From NCBI GenBank assembly GCA_050260675.1, contig JBLNCN010000011.1, forward strand, positions 372,001 to 436,000: DNA of 64,000 nucleotides, written 5' to 3'. Both the position numbers and the translations under genes were made by a program. This document shows, in pieces, positions 26,064 to 33,388 of the stretch (the stretch's first letter is position 1; each line of letters opens with the position of its first letter). Source of the stretch: JBBDIP01 sp050260675. GTDB taxonomy: Bacteria; Bacillota; Sulfobacillia; Fermentithermobacillales; Fermentithermobacillaceae. The notes below the pieces were generated by a model. The model worked only from the letters and a program-made list of their open reading frames with translations, ran no database searches and had not been told where the DNA came from.

Positions 26064-26977
26064 GTGAGCCCGATTGAGTACAGGTTATTCGCCCCGCGAA
26101 ACCGCGAGGAGATGATCGACCTTCAGTCCAGGGCATACGTCATGCCGAGAAGCCAAGCCGACTGCTTCTACGAAGAAGGCGAAGTGGAGTCTTTGGGCGC
26201 GTTTGAGGGAAGCCACTTGGCATCAGCGCTGGACATCATCCACTTCCGGATCAGGTTATGGGACAGAGAGGTCGAGGCGGGCGGGATCGCGTCCGTCGCC
26301 ACGAGTGGGGCGCTCTTGCGCGTCGCATCAAGAAGGACATGGACGGCGGAAGCCCCAGATTTGCCTATGCGGGCTTTCGTGGGGACCTCCCCGTATCGTA
26401 CGCCATCTACTCCATCGGCTCAGGCGGGGAGTCGGCTTCGATACGCGTGATGGATGTTTCCGCCATTGACGCCGGGGCATGGCGGGATCTCCTTGGGTTT
26501 CTGAGCATGCACGTGACGGACGCAGGCAAACTGGACATCTACCTGCCTGTCGATTCACCTGTTCGGCTCCTGCTCCCTGAGGCCAACAAGGCAGTTATCC
26601 AGCCTTCGCTGATGCTCAGGGTGGTTGATGTTGAGGGGGTCCTCAACCTGCTGGCGGGTCCGCCGACGCCGGGAGTTGAGAGGCTGCTGCTGGGCATCCG
26701 AGACCCCATTTGCCCCTGGAACAACGGGGTCTTCCAGCTACCGGTCGGGGTCGGACCGGAGGGGACACTTGTACAAGGAACGCGGATGGCGGGTGACAAT
26801 CGAGTGGAGCCCGAGGTAGTCATGGAGATGGCGACGTTTTCGCAGATTGTGTCGGGCTACGTTACTCCTGTAAGGGCAGCGGAAGTTGGCAAGCTCCACG
26901 TGCGGGACGGACGCGGACTGGAGAAACTCACAAGGGCCTTCCCCGGAAGGACCACATTCACCGCAGACTTCTATTGA
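26064..26977 (+). pseudogene. Broken Eis-type GNAT acetyltransferase with SCP2-like C-terminus
   Basis: Two frames together make an Eis/EF1021-like protein. The first (from GTG 26064, with GGAGGCGGAT upstream) gives YRLFAPRNREEMIDLQSRAYVMP and ends at 26450; homology appears to stop near VEAGGIASVATS (about 26305). The second (frame of 26258-26977) continues with RFAYAGFRGDLPVSYAIYSIG and the C-terminal sterol-carrier-like domain PVGVGPEGTLVQGTR. The GNAT acetyl-CoA loop expected after the join is missing and the total is about 100 residues short of a normal Eis (~400 aa). So there is a frame change together with an internal deletion. Confidence 0.8.
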
Positions 26978-27046
26978 GGTTGAAGTTTGAGTTTTGGGTG
27001 TGAGTTCCAGGTGTGGATTATGAGTGCGAGTTTGTAGTACGAGTCT
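26975..27046 (+). repeat. Degenerate 13-bp T/G-rich tandem repeat starting at a stop codon
   Basis: From the TGA of the broken acetyltransferase, units of about 13 bp beginning TGAG or TGNG recur (26975, 26988, 27001, then less regular to about 27046). The strand is almost devoid of C. No promoter can be read with confidence for the downstream ferritin-like gene. Confidence 0.6.
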
Positions 27047-27083
27047 AGACGGCTCAAGAAGAAGTGCACAGGGAGGCAAGGAT

Positions 27084-27602
27084 ATGACCATGAAGGACAT
27101 ACTGGCCAAAGCAATCGAGACTGAGGAAATGGGACACCGGTTCTACAGCGAGCAGGCCGCAGCCTCGTCAAACCCGCTGGCAAAGACGCTCCTGGAGGAA
27201 CTGGCAGCAGACGAGCAGCGGCACGCTGGATGGTTTAGGCAGGTACTCGATCAGATGGCCTCGGGAAACACCGTGATTGCGTGGCCGGACACAGCGGCAC
27301 CGGAGATCGAGACCAGGATGAAAGCCGCCTTCCACGGGCTCGCGTCGTCCCTCCAGCCGGTCGAATCGAAATCCCAGGAAGACGTGCTCAAGATGGCGAT
27401 GGCGCTGGAGAAGGAGTCTTTCGGTGTCTACGATGGGCTGTTCAATAAGGCGTCGTCCGACGGGGAACGCCGCTTCTTCGACCGCCTCCGCCGCGAGGAG
27501 TACGAGCATCTGGTGTCGCTTGAGAACGTCCTGACCTACCTCACCAAGACCGGCATGTGGTTCGACATAGAGGAGACAAAGCGCTGGAACTGGATGGTGT
27601 GA
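27084..27602 (+). CDS. Ferritin-like / rubrerythrin-type diiron protein
   Basis: Four-helix protein of 172 aa. The pattern AIETEEMGHRFYSEQA...EELAADEQRHAGWF in the first half and ALEKESFGVYDGLFNKA...FFDRLRREEYEHL in the second gives the two sets of E/ExxH ligands for a diiron site. No rubredoxin domain is attached. Possibly peroxide or oxygen protection in an anaerobe. ATG at 27084 is preceded by GGGAGGCAAGG. Confidence 0.85.
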   Translation: MTMKDILAKAIETEEMGHRFYSEQAAASSNPLAKTLLEELAADEQRHAGWFRQVLDQMASGNTVIAWPDTAAPEIETRMKAAFHGLASSLQPVESKSQEDVLKMAMALEKESFGVYDGLFNKASSDGERRFFDRLRREEYEHLVSLENVLTYLTKTGMWFDIEETKRWNWMV

Positions 27603-27640
27603 TTGAGGTAACAGACCCCTGGGCTTTGGGTTATCGCAGT

Positions 27641-28387
27641 CTAGGAAGGACTTCGCGGCCGCGATAGCGCTTTTAGCCCTTCGCTGTCCTGATTACCGTC
27701 CAACAGCCAAAACGAGTGAGGTCCGGGACCAACAATGTCCAGGAAATCGCGGGTGTCGCCGGCGTTCTCGGTAAGCTCTCCAACAGGGCAGGTAACGGCA
27801 TAGCCGGCTGCTCCGAAATCCGCGGTCGAAATGGCATGCATAGCCCGGCGCTCTCCTATGGTCGATCGGCCCGCCAACCTGTAGTAGACCTGGGGAAGCG
27901 CTGCCACGCATCCCGCGTCACGGAATGCCTTGGCGGGGAACTTAGGATGCCAGCGCAGATTCCAGAAGGTCGTGAGCCCTACTTCAGCGCCCGGAGCAGC
28001 CGTAAGCAAAGCCGTCATGAATCGCGTCGCCCACTGGTTGGACCCTTCGATCTCCCACTCCATTTCGGCGTCAATGACATACGCCTGGGCGCCGCACTTT
28101 AGGGAGAGGGCTGCTGCAGCGGCCTCCTTGTCCAGATTGCCGTACGTATCTGCATAGCAGTAGCCCCACGCTATCAGCGGGATCCCGAGCGGCGCGCAGA
28201 GATCGGCCAGCGCGGCAAAGTCCCGCTGAAAACCGTACTTGGCGTCGTCTGCCGGATCGCCGTCGTGGAACTTGGCGCAGACACCGTAGCCTGTATCTTG
28301 GGCCACGCTGATGATCCTGTCCACGCCGCCACAGTCCTTTGGATCAAGGACCCAAAGGAACTTGCCGCAGAGAATGCCGGGCATCAC
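27641..28387 (-). CDS. Putative glycoside-hydrolase-like TIM-barrel protein
   Basis: 248 aa, no signal peptide or membrane segment. The order of short beta-like blocks GILCGKFLWVLDP, GYGVCAKFHDGD, GIPLIAWGYCYAD, AYVIDAEMEWEIEGSNQWATRFMTALL, AEVGLTTFWNLRWHP, AALPQVYYRLAG suggests a glycosidase-type TIM barrel; DAEMEWE could hold acidic catalytic residues. Related proteins are often of phage or exported origin, but I do not recognise a specific family. Isolated gene between the ferritin-like gene and a truncated Uma2 gene. Confidence 0.55.
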   Translation of the reverse strand: MMPGILCGKFLWVLDPKDCGGVDRIISVAQDTGYGVCAKFHDGDPADDAKYGFQRDFAALADLCAPLGIPLIAWGYCYADTYGNLDKEAAAAALSLKCGAQAYVIDAEMEWEIEGSNQWATRFMTALLTAAPGAEVGLTTFWNLRWHPKFPAKAFRDAGCVAALPQVYYRLAGRSTIGERRAMHAISTADFGAAGYAVTCPVGELTENAGDTRDFLDIVGPGPHSFWLLDGNQDSEGLKALSRPRSPS

Positions 28388-28416
28388 GTCACCCCCGCGT
28401 GTTCGTCCGACTCATC

Positions 28417-28791
28417 ATGACACGGTATGAGGAGCAGGGAGCGCTTGTGCGCGGCAGCTCCTCCCCCAGCAAGCGTGTCGAAGGCACCCCCGACCTGGTG
28501 ATTGAGGTCATCTCCCAAGGCACGGGTGAATACGATAGGGTCACCAAGCGGCGACTGTATTCTGACGCAGGAGTCAAGGAGTACTGGCTGGTAGATCCAG
28601 ACGCGCAGCAGGTACTAGTCATGCGGCTGGGCCATGAAGCATCCACCTCGCAGGAGGCATTTACGTCACAGGAAGCATCGACTCCACAAGAAGCATCCAC
28701 CTCCACGGAGTTGTTCCTAGGCACGAGCGTGCTGAAGAGCACTCTACTGGGTGGGTTTGAAGTAAAACTAACGGACGTGTTCAGAGTCTAA
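28417..28791 (+). pseudogene. Truncated Uma2 (DUF820) family endonuclease-like gene with inserted repeat
   Basis: The frame encodes the C-terminal half of a Uma2/PD-(D/E)XK-like protein: VEGTPDLVIEVISQGTGEYDRVTKRRLYSDAGVKEYWLVDPDAQ. The N-terminal ~70 residues of the family are missing, replaced by unrelated sequence overlapping the start of the neighbouring minus-strand gene. Between residues about 78 and 100 a five-residue repeat (EASTS / QEAST type) interrupts the final strands. No ribosome site is obvious. Probably a gene remnant. Confidence 0.7.
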
Positions 28792-28824
28792 AACACACCC
28801 CCCCCGGCGTGTCGACTACCGGGG
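28790..28824 (-). terminator. Second of two tandem terminators after the liv remnant
   Basis: Stem CCCCCGG (28800-28806) with CCGGGGG (28818-28824) followed on the minus strand by TGTGTTTTAG. Lies downstream of the hairpin at 28829-28865. Confidence 0.6.
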
Positions 28825-28828
28825 GATG

Positions 28829-28865
28829 TCAAAAACACTGCCCCCGGCTCTCTCAACCGGGGGGC
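28829..28865 (-). terminator. Rho-independent terminator after the livF remnant
   Basis: Perfect 8-bp stem GCCCCCGG/CCGGGGGC-type (28839-28846 with 28856-28865) with a 9-10 base loop, then AGTGTTTTTG on the minus strand. A strong terminator about 55 bp after the livF stop, retained although livF is broken. Confidence 0.8.
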
Positions 28866-28920
28866 GCTTGTCTCCATCTTTTGTATCTAGCCTTTTGTCT
28901 CGCTCTTGGAACTGCGTTGC

Positions 28921-29621
28921 CTACTTCCCGAGATACGCCTTCTTGACCTGCGGATCCCTTATGAGTTCCTCGCACGGAGCGGCCATAACGATCCGCCCGG
29001 TCTCGATTACGTATCCTCTGTCCGCTGTTTTGAGCGCCTGGTAGGCATTCTGCTCAACAAGCAGGATGGTCGTGTACTTCCGGATATCCTCGATCTTGCG
29101 GTAGATCTCCTGGACAAGAACCGGCGCCAAGCCAATCGACGGCTCGTCAAGCAGGAGCAGTCTCGGATGGGACATGAGAGCCCGGCCGATGCACAGCATC
29201 TGTTGCTCCCCGCCTGATAGGGTGCCTGCGGGCTACCATTTTCGTTCCTCAAGCCTTGGGAACATGTTGAAGACCAGCGCGAGGTCCTCGTCCATCTTCT
29301 CCTGGTCCTTGCGCAGGTAAGCCCCAAGACGCAGGTTTTGGGCCACGGTCAGTTCCGAGAAGACGCGGCGGCCCTCAGGAGCGTGGGCGATGCCGGCACT
29401 TACGATGTCGTTGGGCTCCATCTTCCCAAGGTCCTTCCCCTCGAACGCCATAGAGCCGGACTGCGCCCTGACCAGCCCCGATATGGTCCGCAGCAGGGTC
29501 GACTTGCCGGCGCCGTTGGCGCCGATGATGGTGCTATCTCGCCCTCTTCGACCGATACCGAAACGTCGTCCAGAGCGTGGATGCCGCCATAATAGACGTT
29601 GAGCCCGTCAATCCTCAACAT
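28921..29621 (-). pseudogene. livF: livF (branched-chain amino acid ABC ATPase), frameshift plus nonsense
   Basis: The three reading pieces assemble into a complete LivF: MLRIDGLNVYYGGIHALDDVSVSVEEGEI, then, after a one-base loss near 29534, IIGANGAGKST in another frame, followed by GKMEPNDIVSAGIAHAPEGRRVFSELTVAQN and RLEERKW. A TAG (29232-29234) stands where the family has a sense codon before PAGTLSGGEQQML, and the rest to ...KKAYLGK is in frame. Two independent lesions make this a decayed gene. A CAG to TAG change would explain the stop. Confidence 0.9.
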
Positions 29622-29637
29622 CGGCTTGGGCCTCCCC

Positions 29638-29877
29638 TTAGGCCTCGATCACCCTGGGATCGTTCTGGATCTCGTCCGGGGAGCCCGCCGCCAGGAGTTT
29701 TCCGAAGTTCAGGACGTACATCCTCTCACAGATGTTCATGATGACGTCCATGTGATGCTCGATGATGAAGATGGTCGTCTTGAAGGTAGCCCGCACGTTG
29801 CGGATGAACTCGATGAGCTCCACGCATTCCTGGGGGTTCATCCCGGCTGCGGGTTCGTCCAGGAGCAAGGGTTGGGA
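29638..29877 (-). pseudogene. livG: livG 3' fragment (branched-chain amino acid ABC ATPase)
   Basis: Only the last ~78 residues of LivG remain: LLLDEPAAGMNPQECVELIEFIRN (Walker B), then TTIFIIEHHMDVIMNICERMYVLNFGKLLAAGSPDEI and RVIEA. Walker A and signature are absent. The fragment begins about 50 bp after the stop of the HNH-Nudix gene, so it is the scar of a deletion or insertion that removed livG 5' part and the upstream liv genes. Confidence 0.88.
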
Positions 29878-29926
29878 TATGTGGGCGGAACTGGGAGGCC
29901 ATGTTCTGGTGGAGGTGTTGGGCGCT

Positions 29927-31123
29927 CTACCCGCGCTGGCCCAACCTTCTGCCCACGGCAAGATCAGCAGGAGCCAAGCGAATTGAGCCGAGGTCGGCGG
30001 GTCGGACCCATCGCGCATCGCTGTGTTCCAAAAGCACCGGCTCTCCCTGTGCGGTGCACCGGAAGCAAAGAAGTCGCAAGTAGAAATCCTCGTAGTCATA
30101 GTCCGTCATCATGAATGGAACCACGTCGTCTACATCCAGACGAAGCTCCTCCTTGAGTTCCCTCCGGATGGAGTCCCGGGGCTCTTCTCCCTCATCCACT
30201 TTGCCGCCGGGGAATTCCCAATACCCCGCCAGACTCCCATGATTTCGCTGGCACACAAGCACACGATCGACAGCATCGGAGATTACTGCCGCAGTGACAA
30301 CAGCGATCCGCCTATCCGCATATGCTTTTTCGGCCTTAGCGGCAACCTGAGCCAGCCGAGCATTGTACTCAGCTCCTCCGGCTCCATGGTGGACATATCT
30401 ATGACACGTCGGACAGAGGGCTACGACAGCCTCGGGTGCATCCAAACCATCGTCGGAGACGCGCCGTGTGTGGTGTGTCTCCAGATAGGGGGTAGAGTTG
30501 CTGGCCCTGGCAAACGGGGCAGGCTGCCCGCATCCCTCGCAAAACCCCCTGGCGCGAGCCAAAACCCACTCCTTGACTATTGCGCTTCTCTCCCTGTACG
30601 TAGCGAGACGCGTAGTCTTGTCGATAGAACTACTCGAGGCGCGCAGAGCCCGATGTCGAAGGAGCGTCAACGAAACGCCACTATCGGACGGCGGGCGGAT
30701 GCTCGGAAGCTCAACCTCTTCTACGGCACGGAGCCGGAATATGATGCCCTTTCTGGTGCCGCCGCCTTTGGCCGGTATCTGTTTCTCATAGTGATCTACA
30801 TACTCCATGAACCCCTCAAAGCGGTACACCTTGGGCTGCTCTGTCTCGATAAGTAGTACAAGCGACTTGCCATCCCTTGTGTGATCGCGAATCGCCTTGT
30901 TGCCCCTAACCATCTCCATCGGACCATCCTGACCCGCTCCGGTGTAATGGTAGAAGCCATCCGCCTTCCACTCATCCTCATAGCCATACTGCTTACCGTG
31001 GCGGTCTGAGTACAGGATCACAACGGGTGCCTTATGAGTACTCAGTATCCCGCCCTGAATCGAGCCCCCAAGGATGTCCTTCACCTGCATCCTTGTATAC
31101 CGGGAACCCCTCTGCAGCTCCAT
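29927..31123 (-). CDS. Restriction-like N-terminal domain + HNH nuclease + Nudix hydrolase fusion
   Basis: Intact 398-aa three-part protein. Residues about 10-130 (QVKDILGGSIQGGILSTHKAP, YGYEDEWKADGFYHYTGAGQDG, MVRGNKAIRDHTRDGK) resemble the SRA-like domain seen at the front of some McrA-type modified-DNA nucleases. Residues about 185-255 form an HNH zinc-binding nuclease: CEGCGQPAPF, LETHHTRRVSDDGLD, ALCPTCHRYVHHG. Residues about 268-398 are a MutT-like Nudix domain with a complete box (GGKVDEGEEPRDSIRREL then KEEL). ATG with AAAGGGGTGG upstream. It follows a palindrome (31145-31160) and sits in a dead liv operon, which suggests acquisition. Role in defence against modified phage DNA is inference. 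Confidence 0.85.
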   Translation of the reverse strand: MELQRGSRYTRMQVKDILGGSIQGGILSTHKAPVVILYSDRHGKQYGYEDEWKADGFYHYTGAGQDGPMEMVRGNKAIRDHTRDGKSLVLLIETEQPKVYRFEGFMEYVDHYEKQIPAKGGGTRKGIIFRLRAVEEVELPSIRPPSDSGVSLTLLRHRALRASSSSIDKTTRLATYRERSAIVKEWVLARARGFCEGCGQPAPFARASNSTPYLETHHTRRVSDDGLDAPEAVVALCPTCHRYVHHGAGGAEYNARLAQVAAKAEKAYADRRIAVVTAAVISDAVDRVLVCQRNHGSLAGYWEFPGGKVDEGEEPRDSIRRELKEELRLDVDDVVPFMMTDYDYEDFYLRLLCFRCTAQGEPVLLEHSDARWVRPADLGSIRLAPADLAVGRRLGQRG

Positions 31124-31144
31124 CAGTCCACCCCTTTGAGGTCA

Positions 31145-31160
31145 GTTGCCAATTGGCAAC
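31145..31160. promoter_or_regulatory. Perfect 16-bp palindrome upstream of the HNH-Nudix gene
   Basis: GTTGCCAATTGGCAAC, 22 bases before the ATG of the HNH-Nudix gene and about 90 bases before the divergent gene at 31249. A near-identical site (one central base different) overlaps the -35 region of the XRE regulator gene at 49225-49240. Confidence 0.7.
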
Positions 31161-31248
31161 TTCGTCGGAAGGGCAGTATCTCCTCTAATGGGCAATTGGA
31201 GGGGCACTACATAAGGCGGCTGCGGTACAATATCCCTGAGGTGTCGCG

Positions 31249-31845
31249 ATGATCACCAGAGCAGACAAGCTTGAGGCCATCTCCAGATTCGGGCTCATGG
31301 TGGGCCGGGATCCATGGTTCGCTTTCCTGATTGGATACCTTATTGGTCAGATCGATCGGGTGAACTTCGTGGACGACCTCAAGGACGCTGAGATCGCCAT
31401 CCGGCTATCCGTCCGTCAGACGGCCATCTGGCCCCACGAACCTTTCAAGGCGACCGTTCGCGGCATCTCCATGCCCAACACGTACACGCTAGTGAGGTCC
31501 ATCAGTAATGAAGAAACACCCATCTGTGTCTCGTTGGACTTCGACCACGCTGAGGACACGCCATGGTACCAGGCAGTCCTCCTTCCCAACACCACTTACG
31601 TGAAGGACGTCGAGGAAGCCGCCCAAGCCGATTCCGAGACGCTTTGGAAAGAGATGGACCGGACGCTGGACATCTACCGCGAGGCGAAGGCCCGGCTCAA
31701 AGACGCGGATCCCTCCCGCCAGAAGGAGCTCTCCTACTACATGGCGCTGGCTGAAGACCAAATGAAGACCCTAAGCCGGCAGATGGAGGAACTGAACAAG
31801 CACATGAAGCGCCTCGCCGACCGGGAGCAGGAACAGCAGGACTAG
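31249..31845 (+). CDS. Hypothetical protein, helical C-terminus
   Basis: 198 aa, family not recognised. N-terminal region has a short hydrophobic patch (PWFAFLIGYLIGQIDRVNF), the middle looks beta-rich (AIWPHEPFKATVRGISMPNTYTLVRSI, CVSLDFDHAEDTPWYQAVLLP), and the last 65 residues are strongly charged and helical, probably coiled coil (EDQMKTLSRQMEELNKHMKRLADREQEQ). ATG with GAGGTG upstream. It is divergent from the HNH-Nudix gene with the palindrome between them, so the two may be co-regulated. Confidence 0.7.
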   Translation: MITRADKLEAISRFGLMVGRDPWFAFLIGYLIGQIDRVNFVDDLKDAEIAIRLSVRQTAIWPHEPFKATVRGISMPNTYTLVRSISNEETPICVSLDFDHAEDTPWYQAVLLPNTTYVKDVEEAAQADSETLWKEMDRTLDIYREAKARLKDADPSRQKELSYYMALAEDQMKTLSRQMEELNKHMKRLADREQEQQD

Positions 31846-32222
31846 CCACTCCCCCAAGTCTGCCTGACCCCAAAGTCCGCCTGGCCCCAAAGTGGTCCCC
31901 AAGCCCATCCGCCGCCCGCAATGGCAGAGACTGAAATGGGGATGTACTATCCCTAGAAAGCATGATCTGTAGAGGCACAACTTTGAAAGTACATGATCCC
32001 TAGATCATGCTCTTTCAGTGATGTGCATCCAGGTTTCAGTCCCAGGCCCGAAAAGCCTGGCAGAGGCCACAAACAGGCGCAGAACAGGCACAGAACAGGG
32101 CATAAATCAGGCATAACACAAGCCCCGAGCAGGACTTACATCCCGCCGGGGCCTGCACTAAGTCTCAAATCTTGTTCTAAATCCTAATCCTGAGTCCTTA
32201 ACCTCAGTTCCGGATCTGCTTC
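31846..32222. other. Gene-free convergent spacer rich in short repeats
   Basis: 377 bp between two converging genes. It holds a 17-bp degenerate repeat (CCCCAAAGT... units from about 31853 to 31900), an inverted repeat ACTGAAA/TTTCAGT (31930-31936 and 32013-32019) enclosing CATGATC/GATCATG (31992-31998, 32003-32009), four 11-12-bp CAGGC-type units (32074-32118), and a probable terminator. No coding frame is credible. Confidence 0.7.
32108..32152 (-). terminator. Probable terminator of the M42 peptidase gene
   Basis: Hairpin with arms at 32122-32134 and 32141-32152 (GCCCCG/CGGGGC outer pairs, one or two bulges) followed on the minus strand by TTGTGTTATG. About 70 bp after the peptidase stop. 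Confidence 0.5.
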
Positions 32223-33287
32223 CTACTCGCTCAGCACGTACGCCGTCACGAGCCTTGCCGTCGCCAGCAGGCCTTCTTTGTGGGTCCGCTCGTGGGAATG
32301 CGAGGCATCCACGCCCGTCCCGACGCAGGCGCACCTGACGTCGACGCCCGACCGCAGCAACGGGCCGGCGTCGGAGCCGTAGAACGGGAAGATGTCGGTG
32401 ACGTACGAGATGTTGTTCTCATCGCACAGTGCCTCAAGCTTCCTCCGCAGCGTGAGGTCATATGGCCCTCCGCTGTCCTTAGCGCAGATAGACACCGAAA
32501 ACTCGTTGCCCAGGAGCCCGTCGCCTACGCAGCCCATGTCCACCGCGATAAACTCCCGAACGGTATCGGGGATGCCGAACGATGCGCCGTGCCCTACCTC
32601 CTCAAAGTTGCTGATGAAGAAGTGGGTGGTATAGGCAGGCTGCAGTTTCTTGTCGGCCATGTACTTCGCGCAGCCTAGCAGGGCCGCGACCGAGGCCTTG
32701 TCGTCCAGATGGCGAGACTTGATGAACCCCGACGGCGTAACCTCCGTCCGCGGGTCGAAGACGACGAAGTCGCCTACACGGATGCCCAGGTTGAGGACGT
32801 CATCCTTCGTCTTGACCTTCTCGTCGATGCGGACTTCCATGTTGTCGGCGTTACGCTTCATCTCGGTGGTCTCGGGACCCCAGACGTGGGACGCAGCCTT
32901 ATTGATGAGGATGGTCCCTGTGTATCGCTTACCGTTGCTGGCCTTTATGATGACATGTTCGCCTTCCAGGCTGGGCCAGGGGGATCCGCCGATCAAAGTT
33001 AGTTTGAGCCGTCCGTTGCCCTTCACCTCAAAGACCATGGCTCCCAGGGTGTCTACGTGGGCGGATAGCCCGCGCTCAGGACCCTCTTTGCGACCGGGGA
33101 TGGTCACCAGCAGCCCGCCCTTGTTGGTGAGGGTGGCCTTGTATCCCAGCTCCTCAAACTGCTCCTTGATCCACCTGACAGCCTCGTTCGTATCGCCGCT
33201 AGGGCTGGGGATCTTGCAGAGCGTGGCCAGTTTGTCGGTCATGTACTCAATGTCTGGAACGTTGTTGGGGGTCATGTTAATACCCAT
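32223..33287 (-). CDS. M42 family metallopeptidase (deblocking aminopeptidase type)
   Basis: 354-aa dinuclear metal aminopeptidase of the M42 (TET-like) family. Conserved SAHVDTLGAMVFEV (first metal His and Asp), SRHLDDKASVAALL (bridging Asp), NFEEVGHGASFGIP (Glu pair) and a late His in SHSHERTHKEGLLATARL. Such enzymes form large oligomers that trim peptides. ATG preceded by AGGAGG at 6 bases. Belongs to the peptide-catabolism neighbourhood with three M14 enzymes. Confidence 0.94.
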   Translation of the reverse strand: MGINMTPNNVPDIEYMTDKLATLCKIPSPSGDTNEAVRWIKEQFEELGYKATLTNKGGLLVTIPGRKEGPERGLSAHVDTLGAMVFEVKGNGRLKLTLIGGSPWPSLEGEHVIIKASNGKRYTGTILINKAASHVWGPETTEMKRNADNMEVRIDEKVKTKDDVLNLGIRVGDFVVFDPRTEVTPSGFIKSRHLDDKASVAALLGCAKYMADKKLQPAYTTHFFISNFEEVGHGASFGIPDTVREFIAVDMGCVGDGLLGNEFSVSICAKDSGGPYDLTLRRKLEALCDENNISYVTDIFPFYGSDAGPLLRSGVDVRCACVGTGVDASHSHERTHKEGLLATARLVTAYVLSE

Positions 33288-33388
33288 ACTTCGCCTCCTG
33301 TGACGTCAGCAGCCGAGCGGTCCGCCGGCTGGAGCCTTCAGAGCAAGGTCGCCCCGGTGGCGCTCCCGCTCGCAGTCGATTTCTGCTT

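Noticed and set aside
29232..29234. The TAG in livF as a recoded (pyrrolysine) codon
   Set aside because: A second lesion (frameshift) is present in the same gene and no pyrrolysine genes are seen; pseudogene decay is simpler.
26000..32222. Transposon or integrative element explaining the degraded region
   Set aside because: No transposase, integrase, terminal inverted repeats or target duplications could be found.
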